DNA of 5,331 bases, from positions 1 to 5,331 of the forward strand of contig DATEAK010000009.1 of the NCBI GenBank assembly GCA_035288405.1, given 5' to 3'. Position 1 is the stretch's first letter, and each line of letters opens with the position of its first letter. The position numbers and the translations under genes are program-made. The DNA comes from JACPSX01 sp035288405 [NCBI: bacterium]. Lineage in GTDB: Bacteria; JACPSX01. Positions 1-5,331 of this stretch are shown here, in pieces. The notes under the pieces are model-generated. The model searched no databases. It worked only from the letters and a program-made list of their open reading frames with translations, and was not told where the DNA came from.

Positions 1-247
1 GGGTCTCTTGTTCAATTTCTACCCGGTAATCCTCGATCACAGGATTTGCCAGAAGTTTCCGGCACATCTCCTCCAGGCGAGCTCTAGCCGCTGCTTGGTC
101 ACCCTCCTTGAGTGTAACCTCGATCACCTTGCCGACCCGTACGCTCTCTACCTCGGGATAACCGAGTGTCTCCAGTGCTCCCTGGATCGCCTTCCCCTGT
201 GGGTCAAGTACGGACCGCTTCAGCGTGACGAAAACTCTGGCCCTCAC
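1..247 (-). CDS. purS: Phosphoribosylformylglycinamidine synthase subunit PurS (3' end cut by window edge)
   Basis: PurS is the small subunit of the three-part FGAM synthase (PurS-PurQ-PurL), which converts FGAR, glutamine and ATP to FGAM in step four of cytoplasmic de novo purine synthesis; PurS bridges the glutaminase PurQ and PurL. Reading the minus strand from GTG at 247 gives 82 residues with hallmark segments: RVFVTLKRSVLDPQGKAIQ near the start, ALETLGYPEV, the SVRVGKVIEV strand, and EEMCRKLLANPVIEDYRVEI near the end. The family is usually about 80-85 residues, so at most a few codons are missing at the left edge. The GTG start is chosen because the frame has a stop (TGA) eight codons upstream and the protein begins as the family does. 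A GGGG run ends 5 bases before the GTG. The GTG overlaps the TGA of the small ORF upstream (GTGA), suggesting coupled translation. purQ and purL are expected next, outside the window. Confidence 0.95.
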   Translation of the reverse strand, partial: MRARVFVTLKRSVLDPQGKAIQGALETLGYPEVESVRVGKVIEVTLKEGDQAAARARLEEMCRKLLANPVIEDYRVEIEQET

Positions 248-345
248 CAGATCCCCATTTCCGTATCAGGACTGACAAACCCGTCGGTAGACCTCCTGAT
301 ACGCTTCTTCAATTTTCCTTCACAGATCTTCTGTCGCTTTCCCAT
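244..345 (-). CDS. 33-residue small ORF between purB and purS, function unknown
   Basis: This ORF fills the space between purB and purS. The ATG lies one base after the purB TAG, and the terminal TGA shares bases with the purS GTG start (GTGA). An excellent Shine-Dalgarno (AGGAG at 357-353) sits 7 bases before the ATG, inside the last purB codons. The product starts MGKRQKICEGKLKK, is strongly basic (nine Lys/Arg in the first 18 residues), and ends SPDTEMGIW. No membrane segment or signal peptide is visible. I do not recognise a family. In Bacillus-type pur operons purC sits here, and PurC proteins start with a YEGKxKK motif that KICEGKLKK weakly resembles, so this may be a purC remnant. It could equally be a real small protein, or a leader whose translation delivers ribosomes to purS. 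That it is translated is inferred only from the start signals and junctions. Confidence 0.5.
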   Translation of the reverse strand: MGKRQKICEGKLKKRIRRSTDGFVSPDTEMGIW

Positions 346-346
346 C

Positions 347-1651
347 CTAACTCTCCTCTCCCCCGAAGACTCGTTGGAAAATGGTGTCTACGTGACGCAT
401 AAAATAGTCCATGGAGAAACAATCCTCGATTTCCTTCTCCGAGAGGTGCCGGGTAATTCCCGGTTCTTTCTTCAAAAGGGCCTTGAACTCCCCCTCTCCT
501 CTCCAGGCAGCCATGGCACTTTTCTGCACGAGCTCGTAGGCATCTTCCCGTGAAATCCCCCTTTGAGTCAACGCCAGAAGCACCCTTTGAGAGAAAACAA
601 TTCCCTGACCTAGGTTCAGGTTAGCGGTCATTCGTTCCGGATACACGAGAAGCCGGTCGATCATTCCTGTAAGACGTGAAAGCATGTAGTCCAAGGCAAT
701 CGTGCTGTCCGGAAGGATCAAGCGCTCGACGGAAGAGTGACTGATGTCGCGCTCGTGCCAGAGAGGAATGTTCTCCAGAGCGGGAATCAGGTTTCCCCTC
801 ACCAGGCGGGCAAGCCCGCAGATCTGCTCGGCCCCAATCGGATTGCGCTTGTGAGGCATGGCAGAGGACCCTTTCTGCCCTTCCGAAAAAAACTCTTCCA
901 CCTCCAGCACTTCCGTGCGCTGTAAGTGACGGACTTCCGTGGCGATTTTTTCCACCATGCCGGCCACCAGTGCAAGCATGGCTACGAATTCTCCATGTCG
1001 GTCCCGCTGAACGATCTGTGTCGAAATGGGGGCAGGCTTAAGCCCCAGTTTTTGGCAAACGTACTCCTCAATCTCTGGAGGCACATGAGCAAACGTGCCG
1101 ACAGCCCCTGAGATCTTGCCGTAGTTGATGACCTCCCGAGCGCGCGCCATCCGCTCCCGGCTGCGCCCGGCATCCGCATACCAGAGGGCCAGTTTCAGGC
1201 CGAACGTCATGGGTTCGGCGTGAATCCCGTGGGTGCGACCCATGACGGGGGTGCGCTTGTGTTCGAAAGCACGGCGCTTGAGCACGCCCTCCAAACGCTT
1301 GAGGTCCTCCAAGATCAAGTCAGCTGCTTCCCGGAGTTGCAGGGCCAAAGTGGTGTCCAGCAGATCGGACGAGGTAAGCCCTATATGAATGAAGCGCGAA
1401 TCTTCACCAACTGATTCCGCCACGTTGGTTAAAAAAGAAATGACGTCGTGCTTGACGGTTTTCTCGATTTCATCAATCCGCCCGGCATCAAAGCGCGCGC
1501 GCTGACGGATCCGTTCCACTGCCTCGGAGGGAACCGCTCCCTGGCGGGACCAGGCTTCACAGCACAGGATCTCGATTTCGAGCCACTTCCTGTACTTATT
1601 CTCATCGGACCAGATGCGGGCCATGGCGGGCCGGCTGTATCGGGGAATCAC
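347..1651 (-). CDS. purB: Adenylosuccinate lyase
   Basis: PurB performs two beta-eliminations releasing fumarate: SAICAR to AICAR in IMP synthesis, and adenylosuccinate to AMP. The 434-residue product has the length of the Bacillus subtilis type and belongs to the fumarase/aspartase superfamily, which forms cytoplasmic homotetramers. Visible motifs are KHDVISFL (67-74), HIGLTSSDLLDT (89-100), GRTHGIHAEP (138-147) and the superfamily signature GSSAMPHKRNP (261-271). His68, His89, His141, Lys268 and Glu275 fall at the numbers of the known active-site residues of the B. subtilis enzyme, so the enzyme looks intact; the signature loop serine is at 262/263. The start is GTG at 1651, giving the typical opening MIPRYSRPAM, with GGAGG nine bases upstream. 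It lies 5 bases after the stop of the preceding gene, and its own stop is one base before the next ATG. Product identity is essentially certain. Confidence 0.98.
   Translation of the reverse strand: MIPRYSRPAMARIWSDENKYRKWLEIEILCCEAWSRQGAVPSEAVERIRQRARFDAGRIDEIEKTVKHDVISFLTNVAESVGEDSRFIHIGLTSSDLLDTTLALQLREAADLILEDLKRLEGVLKRRAFEHKRTPVMGRTHGIHAEPMTFGLKLALWYADAGRSRERMARAREVINYGKISGAVGTFAHVPPEIEEYVCQKLGLKPAPISTQIVQRDRHGEFVAMLALVAGMVEKIATEVRHLQRTEVLEVEEFFSEGQKGSSAMPHKRNPIGAEQICGLARLVRGNLIPALENIPLWHERDISHSSVERLILPDSTIALDYMLSRLTGMIDRLLVYPERMTANLNLGQGIVFSQRVLLALTQRGISREDAYELVQKSAMAAWRGEGEFKALLKKEPGITRHLSEKEIEDCFSMDYFMRHVDTIFQRVFGGEES
353..358 (-). promoter_or_regulatory. Ribosome binding site of the 33-codon ORF
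   Basis: The minus strand reads GAGGAG here, within the final Glu-Glu codons of purB and 7 bases before the ATG at 345. It is one of the best matches to the anti-Shine-Dalgarno sequence at any start in the window, which is the main reason to treat the small ORF as translated. Confidence 0.6.
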
Positions 1652-1656
1652 AGAAG

Positions 1657-2640
1657 CTAGCCTCCGGATTTCTGTGTCTTTTCCAGTTCTTCAACTACAA
1701 GTTGGTAGAGAATCGGGATCATGATTTCGTGGTGACCGATCAGGGAATACCCCCTTCCACCTCCAATGTTCGGGCGGTGGACTACGTTGGTCAGAGGACG
1801 ATAATGCGAGATCATATCGAGATTCACCGTGGTGAAATTCCGCACCGGAGACGCGAGATTGCGCGCCACGCTGAGGGCTTTTAAGAACACCTCCGGGAGA
1901 ACCACGGCGGAGCCTACATTCAGATAGACTCCCCCTTCCCCCATGCGGGTAACAACTCCTGTGAACAGCCGAAAATCGTTCATGCTCCCCAAACCAATGG
2001 TAGCTCCATCCGCACTCGGATGCATATGGACGATATCAGTCCCTACGGCCACATGAAGAGTCACCGGGATCCCCAAACGATAGGCATTCCCCACCAGGCT
2101 CAGTTCCCCATGCGGAAGAGATTGTTCCGACAATGCCCGCCCCAGGGCTTCCCCCAGGCCTACATCGTCTTTTACGTAACGTTTCCAGGCGCCATTTAGA
2201 AAGGTTCCCGTTTCTTCCCCCATTCCGAAGCGGCCTGTTTCCAATTCCGACGCTACGTCTTCCGAAGTTTGACCCATAAACGCCATCTCAAAATCGTGCA
2301 CGGCCCCGGCTCCATTCATGGCCAGGCAACTTACCGCCCCCCGCTTCATGAGATCGATGATCAGCGGGCTCAAGCCGCACTTGATCACGTGCGCACCCAA
2401 TCCCCACAGAACCGGCTTCCCGCTTCTTACTGCGCCGACGATCGCTTCCCGAACCTCTCTCAAATCCCTACCCTTCAAGATTTGCGGAAACAAGGAGGAA
2501 AGCGAGTCCACTTCTTGCCAGCGCGCCACTGGGGCCAGGTCTTCCCGGCGGACCAGGCTTTTCCGTTGCGCCACGGGATAGGTCTTCACCTTGCCGAGGT
2601 CTACAAGTTGAGAGGAAAATTTACCGCTCTCTTTTCCCAC
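1657..2640 (-). CDS. Conserved-looking protein of unknown function, between hldE and purB
   Basis: I cannot assign a function to this 327-residue protein. It has no signal peptide or membrane segment and looks like a soluble alpha/beta enzyme. Patterned segments are KPVLWGLGAHVIKCGLS (75-91), LAMNGAGAVHDFE (106-118), GMGEETGTFLNGAW (139-152), VAVGTDIVHMHPSADGA (197-213), GGVYLNVGSAVVLPEVFLKA (236-255), HRPN (288-291) and GHHEIMIP (302-309). Alternating hydrophobic strands and glycine-rich loops suggest a nucleotide- or cofactor-binding Rossmann-like fold; HMHP and GHHE could bind metal. The order of elements, especially residues 100-150, faintly recalls deoxyhypusine-synthase-like proteins, but I see no clear catalytic lysine motif, so this is only a lead. 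The start is GTG at 2640, overlapping the end of hldE by 20 bases, with a weak GGCGGA upstream; a later GTG at 2589 (VKTYPVAQRK) is possible. Placement between a sugar-nucleotide gene and purB suggests co-expression, not a specific role. Confidence 0.85.
   Translation of the reverse strand: MGKESGKFSSQLVDLGKVKTYPVAQRKSLVRREDLAPVARWQEVDSLSSLFPQILKGRDLREVREAIVGAVRSGKPVLWGLGAHVIKCGLSPLIIDLMKRGAVSCLAMNGAGAVHDFEMAFMGQTSEDVASELETGRFGMGEETGTFLNGAWKRYVKDDVGLGEALGRALSEQSLPHGELSLVGNAYRLGIPVTLHVAVGTDIVHMHPSADGATIGLGSMNDFRLFTGVVTRMGEGGVYLNVGSAVVLPEVFLKALSVARNLASPVRNFTTVNLDMISHYRPLTNVVHRPNIGGGRGYSLIGHHEIMIPILYQLVVEELEKTQKSGG
1661..1665 (-). promoter_or_regulatory. Ribosome binding site of purB
   Basis: The minus strand reads GGAGG, nine bases before the GTG start at 1651 and inside the last codons (Ser-Gly-Gly) of the upstream gene. 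It supports the GTG as the purB start over the in-frame ATG ten codons in (MARIW). Confidence 0.7.
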
Positions 2641-4144
2641 TGCTGATCCGCCGCTTGCGATTCTTTCCGGACGAATTGTACTTCTCCACGATAGCCTGTA
2701 CCAGGCCGCTGGTGGAACGCCCCTCCACCAGGGGAATTAATTCGACGAGTCCTCCGTAGGATTCCACAATGTTTCGTCCAACAACCTGTTCTCGTGTGTA
2801 GTCCGCCCCTTTGGCAAGAACGTCGGGTTTCAGCTCTGCAATGAGCTGTTCAGGAGTTAACTCCGAGAAAAGAGTAACATAATCGACGCAATTCAGCGCC
2901 GCCAGAATTCGAGCTCTTTCTTCCTGTCCGATCAAAGGGCGTTCGGGTCCTTTTAAGGCGCGCACGGAGGCGTCGTCATTGAGTCCCACGATCAGCAGAT
3001 CTCCCAGGCTGCGGGCTTGTTCGAGAAACTTGATGTGCCCCGCATGCAGGAGATCGAAGCAGCCGTTCGTAAAGACGAGCTTTTGTCCCCGGCTCAGGGC
3101 GGCATTGCGCACTCGCACGGCCTCCGGCCGCGACACCACCTTGCTCCGCGAGGTAGCGCCCTCCTCCCCCCAATGGGCTAACAGTTCCTCCCGACCGACG
3201 GTGGCGGTGCCGACTTTGCCCACCACGATTCCCGCGGCACCGTTGGCGAGATGCGCGGCGGTTTTCAAATCCGCCCCGGCGAACAAGGCAAGCGCAAAAA
3301 AGCTGATGGCCGTATCCCCGGCCCCGGTCACGTCGTACACTTCTCGAGCTGCCGCCGGAAGATGATAACCCTCAAGACCGCGAGTGCAAAGAGACAGCCC
3401 GTCCCGTCCCCTGGTAATCAATACTGCTTCCAATCCCAACGTGTCTATAAGGGACTGTCCTCCCTCCTCAATCTCCCGCTCCGACTGCAGCGGACGGCCG
3501 CAAGCAAGCTCGGCCTCCTTTAAATTGGGAGTCAAGACGTGGGCACCTCGATAGCGTCCGTAGTCCTTCCCCTTGGGATCCACCAGAAGCCATTTCCCCA
3601 TAGTCCTCGCCTGACCAGCAACGAAAGCGAGCACGGAAGGGCTCAAAGCTCCCTTCATGTAATCAGAACAGATGACTCCATGGACCCCCGGAAGAATATC
3701 GCCGATCCAGTCGATGAGTTCCTGCTCCACCTCTCCGGAGATGTCCCGATGCACCTCCCGGTCAATCCGCACGACTTGCTGGCTGTGCGCAATCACCCGG
3801 ACCTTGTGGGTTGTCGGTCTTTGCGGATCTTCGACGACTCCTTCGTGCTGAATGCCCCGGCCCTCGAGGAGCTTAAGAATCTGCTCACCTGGAGGGTCGG
3901 ATCCAACGATTCCGCCAACGATCACATGGACCCCGACAGCCGCCAAGTTGGCGGCTACGTTAGCGGCACCTCCGAGAACCCATTCACTACTTTGCCACTC
4001 CACGACCTGTACAGGAGCTTCCGGTGAGATTCGTTCCACCCGGCCCCACAGATACTCGTCCAGAATGAGATCCCCGAGTACCAGGATCTTCAGTTCCCCC
4101 GCCCGATCCAGAATCGGCTCGATTTCCGCGACCAACGGCTTCAT
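2621..4144 (-). CDS. hldE: Bifunctional heptose 7-phosphate kinase / heptose 1-phosphate adenylyltransferase
   Basis: HldE (RfaE) acts twice in cytoplasmic ADP-heptose synthesis for lipopolysaccharide core: it phosphorylates D-glycero-D-manno-heptose 7-phosphate at C1, and after the GmhB phosphatase step adenylylates heptose 1-phosphate. Residues 1 to about 325 are a ribokinase/PfkB-type kinase: GDLILDEYLWGRVERISPEA (24-43), LGGAANVAANLA (57-68), LVDPKGKDY (187-195), LTPNLKEAE (204-212) and DVTGAGDT (271-278), with Asp277 the likely catalytic base. Residues about 350-490 are the nucleotidyltransferase: TNGCFDLLHAGH (359-370) with its HxGH nucleotide-binding motif, GLNDDASVR, KGADYT (445-450) and GRSTSGLV. 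At 507 residues it is about 30 longer than E. coli HldE (477), partly through a basic tail (KNRKRRISSGKRER) that overlaps the next gene. Its ATG overlaps the gmhA TGA (ATGA). Both domains look complete. Confidence 0.97.
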   Translation of the reverse strand: MKPLVAEIEPILDRAGELKILVLGDLILDEYLWGRVERISPEAPVQVVEWQSSEWVLGGAANVAANLAAVGVHVIVGGIVGSDPPGEQILKLLEGRGIQHEGVVEDPQRPTTHKVRVIAHSQQVVRIDREVHRDISGEVEQELIDWIGDILPGVHGVICSDYMKGALSPSVLAFVAGQARTMGKWLLVDPKGKDYGRYRGAHVLTPNLKEAELACGRPLQSEREIEEGGQSLIDTLGLEAVLITRGRDGLSLCTRGLEGYHLPAAAREVYDVTGAGDTAISFFALALFAGADLKTAAHLANGAAGIVVGKVGTATVGREELLAHWGEEGATSRSKVVSRPEAVRVRNAALSRGQKLVFTNGCFDLLHAGHIKFLEQARSLGDLLIVGLNDDASVRALKGPERPLIGQEERARILAALNCVDYVTLFSELTPEQLIAELKPDVLAKGADYTREQVVGRNIVESYGGLVELIPLVEGRSTSGLVQAIVEKYNSSGKNRKRRISSGKRER

Positions 4145-4746
4145 GTCCTTTCAGGGTTCGGGGCCAGAAATGTATCGACCGCCGCACAGATGATGTGCCC
4201 CACTGTGATGTGAACCTCCTGAATGCGCGCCGTATTTTGGGAAGGAACCACGATGGCAATGTCCGCTTGGCGGGAGAGCTTTCCCCCGTCCTTCCCTGCC
4301 AGGGCAATGGTCTTGATCCCACGCTCCTTGGCCACCCGCACGGCCTCCAGGACGTTTGGAGAGTTTCCGCTCGTGCTCAGGCCGATCACCAGATCGCCCG
4401 GGCGAGCCAGGGCTTCGATCTGCCGGGAAAAGACTTGGTCAAAGTGAAAATCATTGCCTATGGCGGTCAAGATCGATGTATCCGTCGTCAGTGCCAGTGC
4501 GGGCAGTCCACGGCGTTCCCTCTCGAAACGTCCGACAAGCTCCGCGGCGATATGCTGGGCATCGGCGGCACTGCCCCCGTTGCCCATCAAAAGCACCTTA
4601 CCGCCCGCCTGCAGAGTCTCCACAACCAAGAGAGCGGCGCGCTCGATCTCGCCCGTCAGTTCCCGTGCAACCCGCACCTTCAGGTTCGCACTCTCCTCCA
4701 ATGATCTGACAATTTGCTCCTGCAAGTTCCCAGGGTTCCGGCTCAT
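4141..4746 (-). CDS. gmhA: Phosphoheptose isomerase (sedoheptulose 7-phosphate isomerase)
   Basis: GmhA converts sedoheptulose 7-phosphate to D-glycero-D-manno-heptose 7-phosphate, the first step toward ADP-heptose and the substrate-forming step for HldE next door. It is a cytoplasmic SIS-domain enzyme, normally a tetramer of about 190-200 residues; this one is 201. Seen are MGNGGSAADAQHIAAELVGR (54-73), STSGNS (124-129) in the sugar-phosphate loop, and TARIQEVHITVGH (172-184). His65, Glu69, Gln176 and His184 line up with the zinc ligands of E. coli GmhA (61, 65, 172, 180) at a constant offset. I chose ATG at 4746 over the in-frame GTG at 4752 because GAGAGG lies 7 bases before the ATG but only one base before the GTG, and because the ATG overlaps the radC TGA (ATGA), the same junction type as gmhA-hldE. 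The GTG would add Met-Ala. Confidence 0.96.
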   Translation of the reverse strand: MSRNPGNLQEQIVRSLEESANLKVRVARELTGEIERAALLVVETLQAGGKVLLMGNGGSAADAQHIAAELVGRFERERRGLPALALTTDTSILTAIGNDFHFDQVFSRQIEALARPGDLVIGLSTSGNSPNVLEAVRVAKERGIKTIALAGKDGGKLSRQADIAIVVPSQNTARIQEVHITVGHIICAAVDTFLAPNPERT

Positions 4747-5331
4747 CGCCACACCTCTCTCGCTGCGATTCCTCCACTCTGAAGATAGCCTTTATCCGCA
4801 AAACTCAAGTGACACCCGTCGCCGATGATAATATGGTCCAAGACACGAATGCCGATCAGGTCTCCCGCTTCCTGCAAGCGCCGGGTCAGTTCTCGATCTT
4901 CCCTGCTGGGGGTGGGATCACCGCTAGGGTGATTGTGGACAAACAGGACGGCAGCCGCCGAATCACGGATGGCCGGGTTAAATACCTCCCGAGGATGAAC
5001 CAGGCTCGCGTTCAGCGTCCCTTCGGAAACCGTTACATCGCGGATCAACTCATTCTTCGTATTCAACAGCAGAACCTTAAACACCTCTTTTTTCAGACTG
5101 CGAAGCTGGGGAATATAGCGGCTGGCCACCTCACGGCTCGAAGAAAACCCTCCTCGCTTTACAGGTTCAACGTCCTGCAAGCGCTTACCGACCTCCAGGG
5201 CCGCCTTAATCTGGGCCGCCTTGGCCGGTCCGATCCCTTTGATCCGGCACAACTCCCGAGGGCTTGCTTGCTCAATTCCCCGCAGGCCTTCAAATTCGGA
5301 GAGCAGCGCCCGGGCCAGATCGAGAGCACTT
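4743..5331 (-). CDS. radC: RadC family JAB/MPN-domain protein (5' end cut by window edge)
   Basis: The frame is open to the right edge. The first visible codons read SALDLARALLSEFEGLRG, matching the N-terminal part of RadC, so the true start is outside; a TTG at 5252 in LCRIKGIG is not the start. About 195 residues are visible against about 225-230 for the family, so roughly 30 are missing. Visible residues about 27-45 (CRIKGIGPAKAAQIKAAL) form a helix-hairpin-helix, a DNA-binding type motif. The C-terminal part is the RadC JAB/MPN domain, with FVHNHPSGDPTPSREDRELT carrying the metal-binding H-x-H and downstream S-x-x-D pattern of JAMM proteins. The name comes from an old repair phenotype in E. 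coli later attributed to recG; the real role of RadC is unsettled and JAB homology suggests a hydrolase. Its TGA overlaps the gmhA ATG, making it the first visible gene of the transcript. Confidence 0.96.
   Translation of the reverse strand, partial: SALDLARALLSEFEGLRGIEQASPRELCRIKGIGPAKAAQIKAALEVGKRLQDVEPVKRGGFSSSREVASRYIPQLRSLKKEVFKVLLLNTKNELIRDVTVSEGTLNASLVHPREVFNPAIRDSAAAVLFVHNHPSGDPTPSREDRELTRRLQEAGDLIGIRVLDHIIIGDGCHLSFADKGYLQSGGIAAREVWR
4754..4759 (-). promoter_or_regulatory. Ribosome binding site deciding the gmhA start
   Basis: The minus strand reads GAGAGG within the last radC codons. It is 7 bases before the ATG at 4746 and abuts the alternative GTG at 4752, so it favours the ATG. 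Confidence 0.6.

Noticed and set aside
248-258. ATG at 258 as a purS start
   Set aside because: This ATG is in the frame of the small ORF (Met30) and reaches TGA after three more codons; it is not in the purS frame.
8-553. Plus-strand ORF of 181 codons opposite purS and the end of purB
   Set aside because: It runs antisense across purS, the small ORF and purB, matches no family I know, and is explained as an antisense shadow of the well-supported minus-strand genes. The same holds for the other plus-strand ORFs, for example 3539-4027 and 4195-4704.
3987-4322. Minus-strand ORF of 111 codons in an alternative frame across the gmhA-hldE junction
   Set aside because: It overlaps two certain genes in another frame and has no recognisable domain; the Arg/Gly/Ser-rich composition is typical of an off-frame reading.
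4747-4752. GTG at 4752 as the gmhA start
   Set aside because: It leaves only one base after the GAGAGG ribosome binding site, while the ATG two codons later has 7-base spacing and an ATGA overlap with radC. It cannot be fully excluded.
4743-5252. RadC starting at the TTG at 5252 (169 residues)
   Set aside because: The frame stays open upstream to the edge and the extra 26 residues match the RadC N-terminal region, so the TTG is internal and the gene is simply cut by the window.
1-5331. CRISPR array, insertion sequence, tRNA/rRNA, riboswitch or rho-independent terminator
   Set aside because: I saw no regularly spaced repeats, terminal inverted repeats, transposase motifs, or hairpin followed by a T run, and there is almost no intergenic space to hold them. 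A purine riboswitch would be expected upstream of the operon, outside the window.

Overview
This window is one tightly packed, single-strand gene cluster, read entirely on the minus strand (transcription runs from high to low coordinates). In order of transcription it holds: a 5'-truncated radC (to the right edge), gmhA, hldE, an unrecognised 327-residue protein, purB, a 33-codon small ORF, and purS cut at its last codons by the left edge. Coding sequence fills nearly the whole window. The only non-coding bases between genes are 5 bp before purB and 1 bp before the small ORF; the other junctions are overlaps. I see no terminator, internal promoter, RNA gene, mobile element, repeat array or CRISPR, and no gene-free stretch near 300 bases.

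The organism is very likely a Gram-negative bacterium, because GmhA and HldE make ADP-heptose, the precursor of lipopolysaccharide inner-core heptose. A separate small PurS subunit excludes the long single-chain PurL arrangement of enteric gammaproteobacteria and fits Desulfobacterota, Nitrospirota, Methylomirabilota or similar lineages; I cannot place it more exactly. Frequent GTG starts (unknown gene, purB, purS) and moderately high G+C agree but are not diagnostic.

Functionally the cluster has three parts. RadC is a JAB/MPN-domain protein of uncertain role. GmhA converts sedoheptulose 7-phosphate to D-glycero-D-manno-heptose 7-phosphate, and HldE phosphorylates it at C1 and later adenylylates it; the phosphatase (GmhB) and epimerase (HldD) of the pathway are not in view. 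PurB and PurS act in de novo purine synthesis: PurS is part of the FGAM synthase complex with PurQ and PurL, which probably follow beyond the left edge. The chained stop/start junctions (ATGA twice, GTGA once, one 20-bp overlap) imply a single transcript with coupled translation.

The two points that standard annotation would leave open are the 327-residue protein between hldE and purB, which has strongly patterned glycine- and histidine-rich motifs but no function I can assign, and the 33-codon ORF between purB and purS. That ORF has an almost ideal ribosome binding site, is coupled to purS, and sits exactly where purC lies in Bacillus-type pur operons; its first residues faintly resemble the start of PurC.
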